NCBI GenBank assembly: GCA_003506435.1
Contig: DOAQ01000020.1
Span: 62,001 to 126,000 of the forward strand
Length of the DNA stretch: 64,000 bases
Source of the DNA: Prolixibacteraceae bacterium
GTDB taxonomy: Bacteria > Bacteroidota > Bacteroidia > Bacteroidales > Prolixibacteraceae
Direction of reading: 5' to 3'
The notes beneath the pieces are model-generated. The model did no database searches, was not told where the DNA came from, and saw nothing but the letters and a program-made list of their open reading frames with translations. A program made the translations under genes and the position numbers. This document shows, one piece after another, positions 20,316 through 28,889 of the stretch (position 1 is the first letter of the stretch; each line of letters begins with the position of its first letter).

Positions 20316-23300
20316 ATGGAACGAATGGCACAGCAACAAGAATGGTTTCGAGAGGTATTCAGGAATAACTACAAACACCTGCATAACTATTTGTATTACC
20401 TTTCGGGCGATATTGACTGGAGCGAAGATACTGTTCAGGAGGTCTTTCTATTGCTGTGGGAAAAAAGGGACACCATTCTGGTCGACACGCTAAAGCCGTT
20501 TCTTTTTAAAGTTGCCCGCAATCTGTTTTTGAAAAAAAAACGTCATGAAGCAGTAACCCTTAAATTTGCCAGACAGGTTGCAGCCGACGGACAGCAGGAA
20601 AGCCCGGAATTTGAATTGGAACAACAGGAATTCGACCTGAAACTGCAAGAAGCAATTTCAGTGCTTCCCGATCAGTGCCGTACTATTTTTCTGATGAACC
20701 GCATGGATGAAATGAAATACCACGAAGTTGCCAAAGCGTTAGGAATTAGCCAGAAGGCTGTGGAAAAGCAAATCAGCAAAGCGCTCCGGATTCTCCGGGA
20801 AAAATTAATTGATGAGGATGACCGGAAAAGCAATACAAATAACAGTTCTTCAAACCATTCCAATAAATTACCTTCATTTTTATACCAGGCGCTTCAGGTT
20901 TTTTGCTCCGGTGGTTTTGCCTTATCAGTTGTTCTCTTCCTTCTTTTGTTCCTGTATTTTCCTTTCTCTGCCACGGCCCAAAACCCGGTTATTACTTATT
21001 CTGTTTCCGAAAAAAAACTCAGCGAGGTTCTTGAAGATATATCCCGGAGCCACCCGGTAAAATTTGCATTCGACGCGCAGGCATTTTCCGGAATCCGCGC
21101 CACGGTCGATGTCCGGCAAGTTTCTGTCCGGGAATTTCTCGAACGCCTGTCAAAACAATTTTCGCTGGATTTCAAACTGATGGAAGGAACCTGGATTCTG
21201 CAATTGAAAAAAACAGAAACTCCCGATCCTGTTTTGCCGGTGGCAACAAAAAACAGTTTGTCCGGGTTTGTGAGTGACATTACTACCGGAGAACCGCTGA
21301 AGTACTGTAACATTGTATTGTCAAACCAACACGGTACCAGTACCAACGATCTGGGGTATTTTTACATGGAAACTCTCTCCGATTCGGTACACTTTTTTAT
21401 CAGTCATTTGGGCTACCAGCGACTTGATACCACTGTATCATTGGATCATAAAAATCCAATATTGCTGAAATTGAAACCTTTCACTATCATGATGGAAGAA
21501 ATCAAAGTACAGATGCAGGAAAAAAACATGTTGGAATTATCGGAATACCCTGAAAAAATTGGTTTTAACCCGGCCAAGTCGTCCGCCATTCCACGACTTT
21601 CGGAAAATGATCTGGTGAACATGCTGACCCTGATTCCGGGTGTTAACTTTCTGGGCGGGCAAACCGGTGGCTTATCGATCCGGGGTGGAAATCCTTCGGA
21701 AAATCTGATTCTGCTTGACGGCATACCGGTGTTGGAAACCGGCCATCTGTTCGGGAACCTGAGTGTTCTGAATGCCGATTTCATAAAACAGGTATTTGTT
21801 TCACGCGGCGGATTCGATGCGTCGCAGGGAGAACGAATTTCAGGAACGGTTGAACTGAATGGAAAAACCGGTTTTCGCGATCATGCGCAAATGAATGTGT
21901 CGGCTAACCTGCTGCATGGCAATGCGCTGGCCAGTGTCCCGCTTTCCGAAAAATTTTCAGTAACCGGTGCATGGCGGCATTCTTACATCAATCAATGGCA
22001 AAATTATCTTTCCCGGAAACTTTTGAGTGATACCCGTTTAACCGAAACCAGTAGCGAAGCACAAACAACCGCTGATGTCTTTCCAACGGTGAAATATCAG
22101 GATATGAACCTAAAAATGAGCTATCATCCAAATAAAAATCAGGAACTGAATTTCAGCTTTTTCGGTGGCGATGATTTACAGACGCTTGATTACCAGTTGG
22201 CAGAAAACCAATTCTACCGTAACGAAGCGGTTACCGGCAACAACATCGGGTTCAGCGGAAGCTGGTCGATGCAAACCGGGAGATGGCACCACTCTTTCAC
22301 CGCGGGGTATTCGGGACTAAATCAAAACTCCGAATTTCAGTCGGGCGAACAAGTGGAAGAAACAGAAGTAAAAACCAATCCCGGGAATGGAAAAGGAAAA
22401 GCAATCGGGAGATATAAAAATTACATCCGGACACAGTATGAACTCGATAACGATTCAAACTACGTTGAAGAATTGCGGGCCGGTTGGAAAACCGAATATA
22501 AAAAAGGAATTTTTACATATCAGGCAGGAGGTGGTTTTACCGCTAACAAATTCAGCTATGATTTTTATGCTGAACGAACTTCAGGAAACCTTCCCGTCGA
22601 TTCGCTGAACAATTCGGAAGACGACCTGGTGTGGCATGCTTTTGTCCAGCAAACGATTGCTCCATCGTCGAAATGGAAACTTCGGTGGGGTATCCGGGCC
22701 AACTTCGACCAACTCACCCGAAAGGTTTACTGGCAGCCTCGCGGCGGTATCGAATTTTTCCCTGTACAGCCAGTGAAATTTTACTACCTGACCGGAATTT
22801 ATAATCAGTTCCTTTCCAAAATTCCAAAGATCGACATCAACGGAAATACCGACATGGTTTGGTACTTACCCGACGAAGAAGGAAATGGTTTGCTGAAAGC
22901 GACTCATCATGTCGCCGGATTCCGGATTGAAAAAGGAGGGTTTTTGTTCAATGCCGAATTGTACCGGAAATATACCAGCGGAAAACAATATTTGCTGGAC
23001 GACATTTACGAAAAAGGGAATGTAACCCGCATCCAGTACACGACACAGTCAGGTGAAGAACTGAACCATGGCATGGACCTGTATCTGCAATTCAGGCAAA
23101 AGCACTGGAACCACATGGCAGCCTACTCGCTTGCCCGGTCGCAGGAAAAAATGACAGGCTTTAACAACGACGAGTGGTTTCCTTCTTTCAACGACCACCG
23201 GCACCAGCTAAAACTCACCGAAGTATTCACATACCGGGGCTGGGCCGCAGCTTCTTCGTGGACCTACCGTTCGGGTCAGCCACGGCTTATTGCCGGCAGC

Positions 23301-23552
23301 AGTCCGGAATCTCCCGAATTTGAAAGGCTTTCCAATTTTTCACAAGTCGATTTTTCTGTTATCCGGAAATTTCGTTTCAAGCATTGGGGGGTGAGCGGTG
23401 GACTGACTTTGCTCAACCTCACAAACCGGCTTAACATTGTTGAAGTCGATTACCTGAACATTGCCACCGAAGTGAATACCTTCAGTGTCCGGTCAAATGT
23501 TTCGGCCCCTTCGCTCACTCCTGTTTTCTTTGTCAACGTGCAAATCTTCTGA
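20286..23552 (+). CDS. ECF sigma factor fused to a TonB-dependent outer-membrane receptor
   Basis: One uninterrupted frame joins two normally separate proteins. The frame opens with TTG at 20286; the first ATG is 20316 and probably the true start. Counting from the TTG, residues 18-85 are sigma-70 region 2 (WSEDTVQEVFLLLWEKR) and 118-175 region 4 (LPDQCRTIFLMNRMDEMKYHEVAKALGIS). A polar linker rich in N and S (180-195) leads to a hydrophobic segment (205-226) ending SATAQ, a good signal peptidase I site. Then come STN (238-305), a carboxypeptidase-regulatory-like domain (325-400), plug (430-530, with LSIRGGNPSENLILLDGIPV) and a barrel ending in NVQIF. No ATG, GTG or TTG lies in frame between the sigma end and the hydrophobic core. 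A FecR gene follows. Likely role: ligand sensing at the outer membrane coupled to transcription. Confidence 0.8.
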   Translation: MIGQITLYPEMERMAQQQEWFREVFRNNYKHLHNYLYYLSGDIDWSEDTVQEVFLLLWEKRDTILVDTLKPFLFKVARNLFLKKKRHEAVTLKFARQVAADGQQESPEFELEQQEFDLKLQEAISVLPDQCRTIFLMNRMDEMKYHEVAKALGISQKAVEKQISKALRILREKLIDEDDRKSNTNNSSSNHSNKLPSFLYQALQVFCSGGFALSVVLFLLLFLYFPFSATAQNPVITYSVSEKKLSEVLEDISRSHPVKFAFDAQAFSGIRATVDVRQVSVREFLERLSKQFSLDFKLMEGTWILQLKKTETPDPVLPVATKNSLSGFVSDITTGEPLKYCNIVLSNQHGTSTNDLGYFYMETLSDSVHFFISHLGYQRLDTTVSLDHKNPILLKLKPFTIMMEEIKVQMQEKNMLELSEYPEKIGFNPAKSSAIPRLSENDLVNMLTLIPGVNFLGGQTGGLSIRGGNPSENLILLDGIPVLETGHLFGNLSVLNADFIKQVFVSRGGFDASQGERISGTVELNGKTGFRDHAQMNVSANLLHGNALASVPLSEKFSVTGAWRHSYINQWQNYLSRKLLSDTRLTETSSEAQTTADVFPTVKYQDMNLKMSYHPNKNQELNFSFFGGDDLQTLDYQLAENQFYRNEAVTGNNIGFSGSWSMQTGRWHHSFTAGYSGLNQNSEFQSGEQVEETEVKTNPGNGKGKAIGRYKNYIRTQYELDNDSNYVEELRAGWKTEYKKGIFTYQAGGGFTANKFSYDFYAERTSGNLPVDSLNNSEDDLVWHAFVQQTIAPSSKWKLRWGIRANFDQLTRKVYWQPRGGIEFFPVQPVKFYYLTGIYNQFLSKIPKIDINGNTDMVWYLPDEEGNGLLKATHHVAGFRIEKGGFLFNAELYRKYTSGKQYLLDDIYEKGNVTRIQYTTQSGEELNHGMDLYLQFRQKHWNHMAAYSLARSQEKMTGFNNDEWFPSFNDHRHQLKLTEVFTYRGWAAASSWTYRSGQPRLIAGSSPESPEFERLSNFSQVDFSVIRKFRFKHWGVSGGLTLLNLTNRLNIVEVDYLNIATEVNTFSVRSNVSAPSLTPVFFVNVQIF

Positions 23553-23565
23553 AATGTCAACCTTT

Positions 23566-23585
23566 TTTGTTAATTTTTTAACAAA
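23566..23585. promoter_or_regulatory. AT-rich dyad after the sigma-receptor gene
   Basis: A perfect inverted repeat (tttgttaa / ttaacaaa, 8 bp arms, 4-nt loop) lies 13 bp after the receptor stop, in a 168-bp gap before fecR. It could be an operator or a weak terminator lacking a clear T tail. Confidence 0.35.
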
Positions 23586-23720
23586 TTAAGTTGTTGATTT
23601 ACAGTGCTGAAAATATTTTTACCTAAAAATGTAAGTTTCCAAGGTAGGGTAAATTCATGCGAAGGGATATGTATAGTTGAAAAGCAAAACAAGAGTTCAG
23701 GAACTGATTTGAATAACAAA

Positions 23721-24566
23721 ATGGAAAAGGATAAAAAATATCAATTAACCACCGAACGGATCGAGCAAGCAATTCGGAATTATCTGGTTCCTTCCCGTCT
23801 GGATAGCGAATCGGCCCTGAACCTTGTTTTATCAAAAATTGATAATAAAGAAACCAATCCTAAAATTGTCCGGATTTCCGCATGGTGGAAATATGCGGGT
23901 GCAGCAGCGGCTATTTTGGTGATCGGCTTATTTTTACATCTTTTGCTGGCAACAGTTACTTTCAAGGGAATTGATTCACAGGTAGCTTCGTTCAGGCTTC
24001 CCGACCAATCAAGAGTGGTTCTCAACCAAAACAGTCAGGTCAAATTCCGGAAATATTTTTGGAACCGACAGGTATCACTCGAAGGCAACGCTTATTTTGA
24101 AGTTGAAAAAGGAAGCCGGTTTGTCGTTTCCACCGAGACAGGCCAGGTCGAAGTACTGGGTACGCGGTTCTCCGTAAAAGAAAATAATAAGCGGCTTGAA
24201 GTGGCTTGTTTTGAAGGAAAAGTGAAAGCAGTCAATCGCGAAATCCAGCAGATACTGAAAGCCGGAGATTCAGTTACCATCATTGAAGGAAAGAAAGAAT
24301 CAGCAAAAATTACTGCTGAATTTCCCGATTTTGCCCTTTTCTCCAGGCATTATTCCAATGTAGAACTGAGTGAAATTATCAAAGACATTGACCTTTTCTT
24401 CGGCGTTAAAACTACGCTCGAAACCGAAACATTCAAATATTTCACCGGATCGCTCGAAACCGGAACTCTGGAAACAGCGTTGGCAATTGTTACAACTCCT
24501 TTGCAACTGGACTATACGTTTGAAGGAGAAAACAAAATTCGAATCAATCAATCGATTAATAAATAA
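23721..24566 (+). CDS. FecR-type anti-sigma factor
   Basis: The ATG at 23721 is preferred over an in-frame GTG at 23604, which adds 39 unlike residues. The 281-residue product has a short cytoplasmic N-terminal anti-sigma region (1-52), one membrane helix (about 55-78, WWKYAGAAAAILVIGLFLHLLLA), a periplasmic FecR domain (84-180; FRLPDQSRVVLNQNSQVKF, GNAYFEVEKGSRFVVST, VLGTRFSVK) and a C-terminal DUF4974-like domain (215-280) of the STN fold. In known cell-surface signalling, FecR holds the ECF sigma factor and contacts the receptor's periplasmic domain. Here both partners come from the gene just upstream. Confidence 0.9.
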   Translation: MEKDKKYQLTTERIEQAIRNYLVPSRLDSESALNLVLSKIDNKETNPKIVRISAWWKYAGAAAAILVIGLFLHLLLATVTFKGIDSQVASFRLPDQSRVVLNQNSQVKFRKYFWNRQVSLEGNAYFEVEKGSRFVVSTETGQVEVLGTRFSVKENNKRLEVACFEGKVKAVNREIQQILKAGDSVTIIEGKKESAKITAEFPDFALFSRHYSNVELSEIIKDIDLFFGVKTTLETETFKYFTGSLETGTLETALAIVTTPLQLDYTFEGENKIRINQSINK

Positions 24567-24578
24567 TAATTTACAGCT

Positions 24579-25499
24579 ATGAAAATGATTATTAAACTTA
24601 CTTTTTTGCTCGCAATTGCAGCAATGGTATTGAATTCATGCAACGACCTTAAAGATGACAACGGAAATGCCACCGGAAATGTCACATTTAAGATTACGGA
24701 TGCGCCTTTCCCTGCTGATTTTGTAGAAGCAGCGTTGATTACTGTTGACAGGTTGGAATTACGAAAAGCAGGAGGAGATTGTCCGGGAGTTCCTCAAACG
24801 GAGCAAAGTGAAAACGACGAAGATGAAAACTCTCACAGTTACGGCAACATGGAATTTAACTGCGACAGTGGTTTTGTATCTATTCCGTTAGAGAGTACAG
24901 AGTTAAACCTTTTGGAACTGAGAAACGGAATCACCGAAGTTCTGGCAAATGCTGAGCTTCCGGTTGGAGAATATGACATGATCCGCCTGCATATTGTCGA
25001 TGCCGAAATCGTTTTGGACGACGGAAAGACTTTCCAACTGAAAGTTCCAGGTGGTAATTCCAGCGGCTTGAAAATAAAACTGGATACCCCATTGGTAGTT
25101 GATGAAAACGAAGGAACAGAAATTCTGATTGACTTCGATCTAAGCAGATCGTTTATTGTCAAGGGGAATGGCAAGTCGAAAAAAGGTATTATGGGATTCA
25201 TTTTTAAACCCGTATGTCGTGCCGTGCAGGAATCAAAAGCAGGTGTGCTGAAAGGCTTTGTTTATGAAACGCCAAACATTCCTGTTCCCGGTGCAACAGT
25301 TTCCGTCATCCAGGAAAATGACACCATTACTTCTGCTGTTACTTCCGAAGGAGGTACCTATAAAATTTTGGGACTGCCTGCCGGAACCTACACACTGGCT
25401 TGTGAAAAAGAAGGATATGCGACCCAGACGATTCCTGATGTGGTTATTTCAGAAACGAAAAGTACAACAGCAGATATTCTTCTGGTAAAAAATCCGTAA
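24579..25499 (+). CDS. DUF4382 lipoprotein with carboxypeptidase-regulatory-like domain
   Basis: A lipoprotein signal ends in the lipobox LNSC (C21). Residues about 33-200 match DUF4382: GNVTFKITDAPFPADFVEAALITVDRLEL, then NLLELRNGITEVLANAELPVGEYDMIRLHI. Residues about 222-305 are a carboxypeptidase-regulatory-like beta sandwich (GFVYETPNIPVPGATVSV, TYKILGLPAGTYTLACEKEGY). The protein is probably anchored in the outer membrane. It starts 12 bp after fecR, so it is likely co-expressed with the sigma-receptor fusion and may be a surface partner of that receptor. Its ligand is unknown. Confidence 0.8.
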   Translation: MKMIIKLTFLLAIAAMVLNSCNDLKDDNGNATGNVTFKITDAPFPADFVEAALITVDRLELRKAGGDCPGVPQTEQSENDEDENSHSYGNMEFNCDSGFVSIPLESTELNLLELRNGITEVLANAELPVGEYDMIRLHIVDAEIVLDDGKTFQLKVPGGNSSGLKIKLDTPLVVDENEGTEILIDFDLSRSFIVKGNGKSKKGIMGFIFKPVCRAVQESKAGVLKGFVYETPNIPVPGATVSVIQENDTITSAVTSEGGTYKILGLPAGTYTLACEKEGYATQTIPDVVISETKSTTADILLVKNP

Positions 25500-25553
25500 A
25501 ATTTCAATTTGTTCAATGAACAACGGAAGCTGATCTCAGCATCCGGCAAAATG

Positions 25554-25591
25554 AGCCCGGTTTCTTCAAAGGAATCCGGGTTTGTTTTTTT
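25554..25591 (+). terminator. Terminator after DUF4382 gene
   Basis: A stem of cccgg (25556-25560) and ccggg (25576-25580), extended by a G·T and an A-T pair, is followed by tttgttttttt. It closes the signalling operon. Confidence 0.65.
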
Positions 25592-25757
25592 CTGAAAATC
25601 ACATATTCTCCGGGTATTCAAATTCCCCGGGTTTCAGAAAAAGTTTATTTTATGTTACACAACTATCTCGGAAAGAGCTGGAATTTTCTCAAAATGAACT
25701 AATTTCCTCAACTACCGTATAGCTTTTTTTGTTGATATGTCTACTAAAAGATGAATT

Positions 25758-28658
25758 ATGGAATTAAAAACCTGTCTGACATTTGTTTTTGTATTCTGTA
25801 TATCTGTTTTTTCGTCGGGCCAGATTAAAAATATAGGAGTTCCGCAGATCCAGAAATTTACGAAAAAAGAATACCGGGCTGCTACTCAAAACTGGGCGGT
25901 AGACAAAGACAGTCGGGGATTCATGTATTTTGCGAATAACAACGGGCTTCTCGAATACGACGGAGCTCACTGGCAACTGTATGGGTTGCCCAATCAGTCG
26001 ATTGTCCGCTCTGTTCAAATTGATTCGAACGACCGGATTTACATTGGCCAGCAAAACGGGTTTGGGTATATGGAACCCGACGCTGACGGGCAGTTGCAAT
26101 ATAATTGTTTATCTGATAGCCTGTCTGAAGCAGACCGGAATTTTGATGAAGTATGGCGTATTCACATTACCAGCTTTGGAGTGGTTTTTCAGTCCTACAC
26201 GCACATGTTTATTTACCGTGATAATCATATCTACAAAGTTCCCATAAAGAACCGTTTACGATTTTCGTTTTATCTGAACGGAAGGCTCTGGGTACAGGAC
26301 GAACTCGAAGGGTTGAAAGAATATCAGCAGGGACAATTTGTAAACGTACCAGGATGTGAGTCCCTTGTTGATAAGGAAGTCTGGGCCGTTCTCCCGGTAC
26401 ACGACAATCGGGTGTTAATTGGTACGGCAAACGACGGCGTTTTTATCTATAACGGAGAATCATTGACTCCGTGGAGCGGAGAAGCCAACAATTTTCTGAT
26501 GGAGAACCAGATCTTCTCTGCCAAAAAATTTAAAGAATCGTATTATGCGTTTGGCACCATTCAAAATGGTCTGATGATAACCGACGAAACCGGAAGGATC
26601 ATTCAGCATGTCAATACGAAAAAAGGACTTCAAAACAATACCATTCTGAGTATTGGCACCGACCTTGACAATAATTTGTGGCTTGGCCTCGATAACGGAA
26701 TTGATTACATTGACATTAATTCTTCTTTTACCTATATGTTTCATCCCGAAGGGCTTGGAGCTATTTACACCTCATTGGTTCATAACGGGAAATTATATGT
26801 CGGTACAAATCACGGTCTGTTTGTAAAAGACTGGCCCGAAAAAATGAACATCGATGCCGAAGGATTCCGTCTGATACCAAAAACCGTAGGACAAATATGG
26901 CATCTGGGGATTTACCAGGGAATTCTTTTGTGTGGTCACGACAACGGGACATTTGTTGTTGAAGGAGAAAAAGCTACTCAAATCTCTGAAGTGAAAGGAG
27001 GCTGGATGTATTTGAACCCTGTTCAGAATAAAGACTATCTGATAGGTGGAAATTACAACGGATTAACCCTTTTCAAAAAGACAGAAGATAAAAAAAGCTG
27101 GAAATTTGTTTCTCAAATCCGAGGTTTTAACGAATCATCGAGGCTCATTGCTCAGGATAAAAACGGACGGGTATGGATGAGCCACGGGTACAAAGGGGTT
27201 TTCTGTATTAACCTGAATGAAGCATTGGACAGCGTGAAGGGTTTTTCATTTTATAACTCGAAAAACGGACTGCCTTCGGATATTTATATTAACCTCATGA
27301 CCATTGGTGGTGCGATCGTGTACACTACTCAGGACGGTATTTATACATTCAATGAAACGACCGGTAGTTTTGAGCGGTCGGCATACTACAACAACATTTT
27401 CGGGCAACAGAACAATATCGACTACATCAGGGAGGATCAATACAATAACATTTGGTTCACCGGTGGCGGGGTACCGGGGGTGCTGCGTTTTCAGGAAGAC
27501 GGAACCTATACAAAAATGGTCGCCCCTTTCGAAAAACTGGCCGGCCAGATTATTGCCGGTTTTCAGAATATAAATGTCGCCGACGAGCAAAATACGTTTA
27601 TTTCCATGGAAAGCGGGCTAGCCCATTACACTCCCAATTACGTTACCGGACAGGAACCTTCATTCAAAACGTATATTCGCGAAGTTGTGAACATCCGGGA
27701 ACAAAGAGCATTTTTCCCAAGCGCTTTTCCCAAAGTGTTTCCATTGGAATATTACACGTTTGATTTTAAAGGAAATAACCTGAAGTTTATCTATTCTTCA
27801 CCCGACTATAAAAATTTCAACAAAATCAGATACAGCTATTTCCTTGAAAATTACAGTTCCGAATGGTCTCCCTGGTCGGAAGAGTCGAACTGCCAGTTTA
27901 TGAATTTGCATGAAGGCAGTTATACGTTCAAAGTAAAGGCAATTGGCCCGTTTAAATACGAAAGCGATATTGCTTCTTTCTCTTTTTACATCAGGCCCCC
28001 GTGGTACCGGTCGATCATTGCATACATAGGTTATACCTTCGCCTCATTGACCTTTGTTTTGCTGATCATTTGGTTTGTTTATTACCGTATACAAATTTCA
28101 AAACGCAAAGAGCGGTTAAAACATTTGCAGGAATACCGCAAGAAAGAGCAGGAGTACCAACGCGAAGCACTGATTTCGGAGAAGGAAATTATTAAGCTGA
28201 GGAACGAACAACTCCATGGGAAAATGATTCATTTAGACAAGGAACTCGCCAACCAAACCATGAATATTATCCAGAAAAACAAATTTTTTGGGAAATTGAA
28301 AGCCGAATTGAAGAACCTTCAGAATCAAACTTCGGAAAGCACAGTAAAATCGAAAATCAGCCTGATCATGAACCGGATTGACCGGGAGTATGACGACAAG
28401 CGGCAGAATGAACTTTTCGAAACGTATTTTGACGAGGTTCATGAAGACTTTTTCAAACGGTTAAACGAGGAACATCCCGGCCTTACTCCCCGCGAGCAGA
28501 AACTCTGCGCATATATTAAAATGAATATTTCATCGAAAGAAATTTCGGCCCTATTGAACATCTCACAACGCGGAGTTGAGATTTCGAGATATCGCTTACG
28601 GAAAAAACTGGAAATCGACCGCGATACAAATCTGGGAACCTATATTTCAGGAATTTGA
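25758..28658 (+). CDS. Transmembrane beta-propeller regulator with LuxR-type HTH (PUL regulator)
   Basis: A signal peptide is followed by about 650 residues of Reg_prop-type beta-propeller repeats (for example GHDNGTFVVEG, DKNGRVWMSHGYKGVF, DQYNNIWFTGGGVPG) and a Y_Y_Y domain (KFIYSSPDYKNFNKIRYSYFLENYSSEW). One membrane helix lies at about 752-776. A cytoplasmic coiled coil follows (RKKEQEYQREALISEKEIIKLRNEQ) and then a LuxR/GerE-type HTH at about 906-966 (LTPREQKLCAYIKMNISSKEISALLNIS). There is no histidine kinase or receiver domain, so this is a one-component analogue of the hybrid two-component PUL sensors. It most likely binds oligosaccharide in the periplasm and controls the adjacent susC operon. 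Confidence 0.85.
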   Translation: MELKTCLTFVFVFCISVFSSGQIKNIGVPQIQKFTKKEYRAATQNWAVDKDSRGFMYFANNNGLLEYDGAHWQLYGLPNQSIVRSVQIDSNDRIYIGQQNGFGYMEPDADGQLQYNCLSDSLSEADRNFDEVWRIHITSFGVVFQSYTHMFIYRDNHIYKVPIKNRLRFSFYLNGRLWVQDELEGLKEYQQGQFVNVPGCESLVDKEVWAVLPVHDNRVLIGTANDGVFIYNGESLTPWSGEANNFLMENQIFSAKKFKESYYAFGTIQNGLMITDETGRIIQHVNTKKGLQNNTILSIGTDLDNNLWLGLDNGIDYIDINSSFTYMFHPEGLGAIYTSLVHNGKLYVGTNHGLFVKDWPEKMNIDAEGFRLIPKTVGQIWHLGIYQGILLCGHDNGTFVVEGEKATQISEVKGGWMYLNPVQNKDYLIGGNYNGLTLFKKTEDKKSWKFVSQIRGFNESSRLIAQDKNGRVWMSHGYKGVFCINLNEALDSVKGFSFYNSKNGLPSDIYINLMTIGGAIVYTTQDGIYTFNETTGSFERSAYYNNIFGQQNNIDYIREDQYNNIWFTGGGVPGVLRFQEDGTYTKMVAPFEKLAGQIIAGFQNINVADEQNTFISMESGLAHYTPNYVTGQEPSFKTYIREVVNIREQRAFFPSAFPKVFPLEYYTFDFKGNNLKFIYSSPDYKNFNKIRYSYFLENYSSEWSPWSEESNCQFMNLHEGSYTFKVKAIGPFKYESDIASFSFYIRPPWYRSIIAYIGYTFASLTFVLLIIWFVYYRIQISKRKERLKHLQEYRKKEQEYQREALISEKEIIKLRNEQLHGKMIHLDKELANQTMNIIQKNKFFGKLKAELKNLQNQTSESTVKSKISLIMNRIDREYDDKRQNELFETYFDEVHEDFFKRLNEEHPGLTPREQKLCAYIKMNISSKEISALLNISQRGVEISRYRLRKKLEIDRDTNLGTYISGI

Positions 28659-28733
28659 GGTTCATGTTGTAAAGCATCAATCTTACTGATGTATAAAAAA
28701 TCACACATAAAAACAATTTAAAGCATTATTATT

Positions 28734-28769
28734 CAACAATATAACATTTTGCGTGTTGTATAATTGTTG
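28734..28769. promoter_or_regulatory. Imperfect inverted repeat upstream of susC
   Basis: Arms caacaat (28734-28740) and attgttg (28763-28769) are exact complements, flanked inside by further partial symmetry (ataac / gttgt). It lies 120 bp before susC and is a candidate operator for the LuxR-type regulator just upstream. A 10-bp palindrome caatatattg follows at 28780. Confidence 0.35.
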
Positions 28770-28814
28770 TATATGAAGTCAATATATTGTAGCATTATTG
28801 AAGTACGGAGAATA

Positions 28815-28846
28815 TTGACAATGCCATTTATTCGAAAGACTTTTGG
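28815..28846 (+). promoter_or_regulatory. Candidate susC promoter
   Basis: TTG at 28815 and GACTTTTGG at 28838 are separated by 20 bp. This resembles the Bacteroidota -33/-7 pattern (TTTG, TAnnTTTG) with one mismatch in the -7 box. The leader to the ATG would be about 40 nt. Confidence 0.4.
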
Positions 28847-28889
28847 GTCAGATTCAATTTTATTATGATCTAACAAAAACGTTAATTCT

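Noticed and set aside
20809..21060. Separate receptor start at ATG 20818 overlapping a TGA (ATGA)
   Set aside because: That frame is +1 to the receptor and does not encode the STN domain; using it would need a further frameshift.
23604..23720. GTG start for FecR
   Set aside because: The extra 39 residues are unlike FecR N-termini; ATG 23721 gives the standard length.
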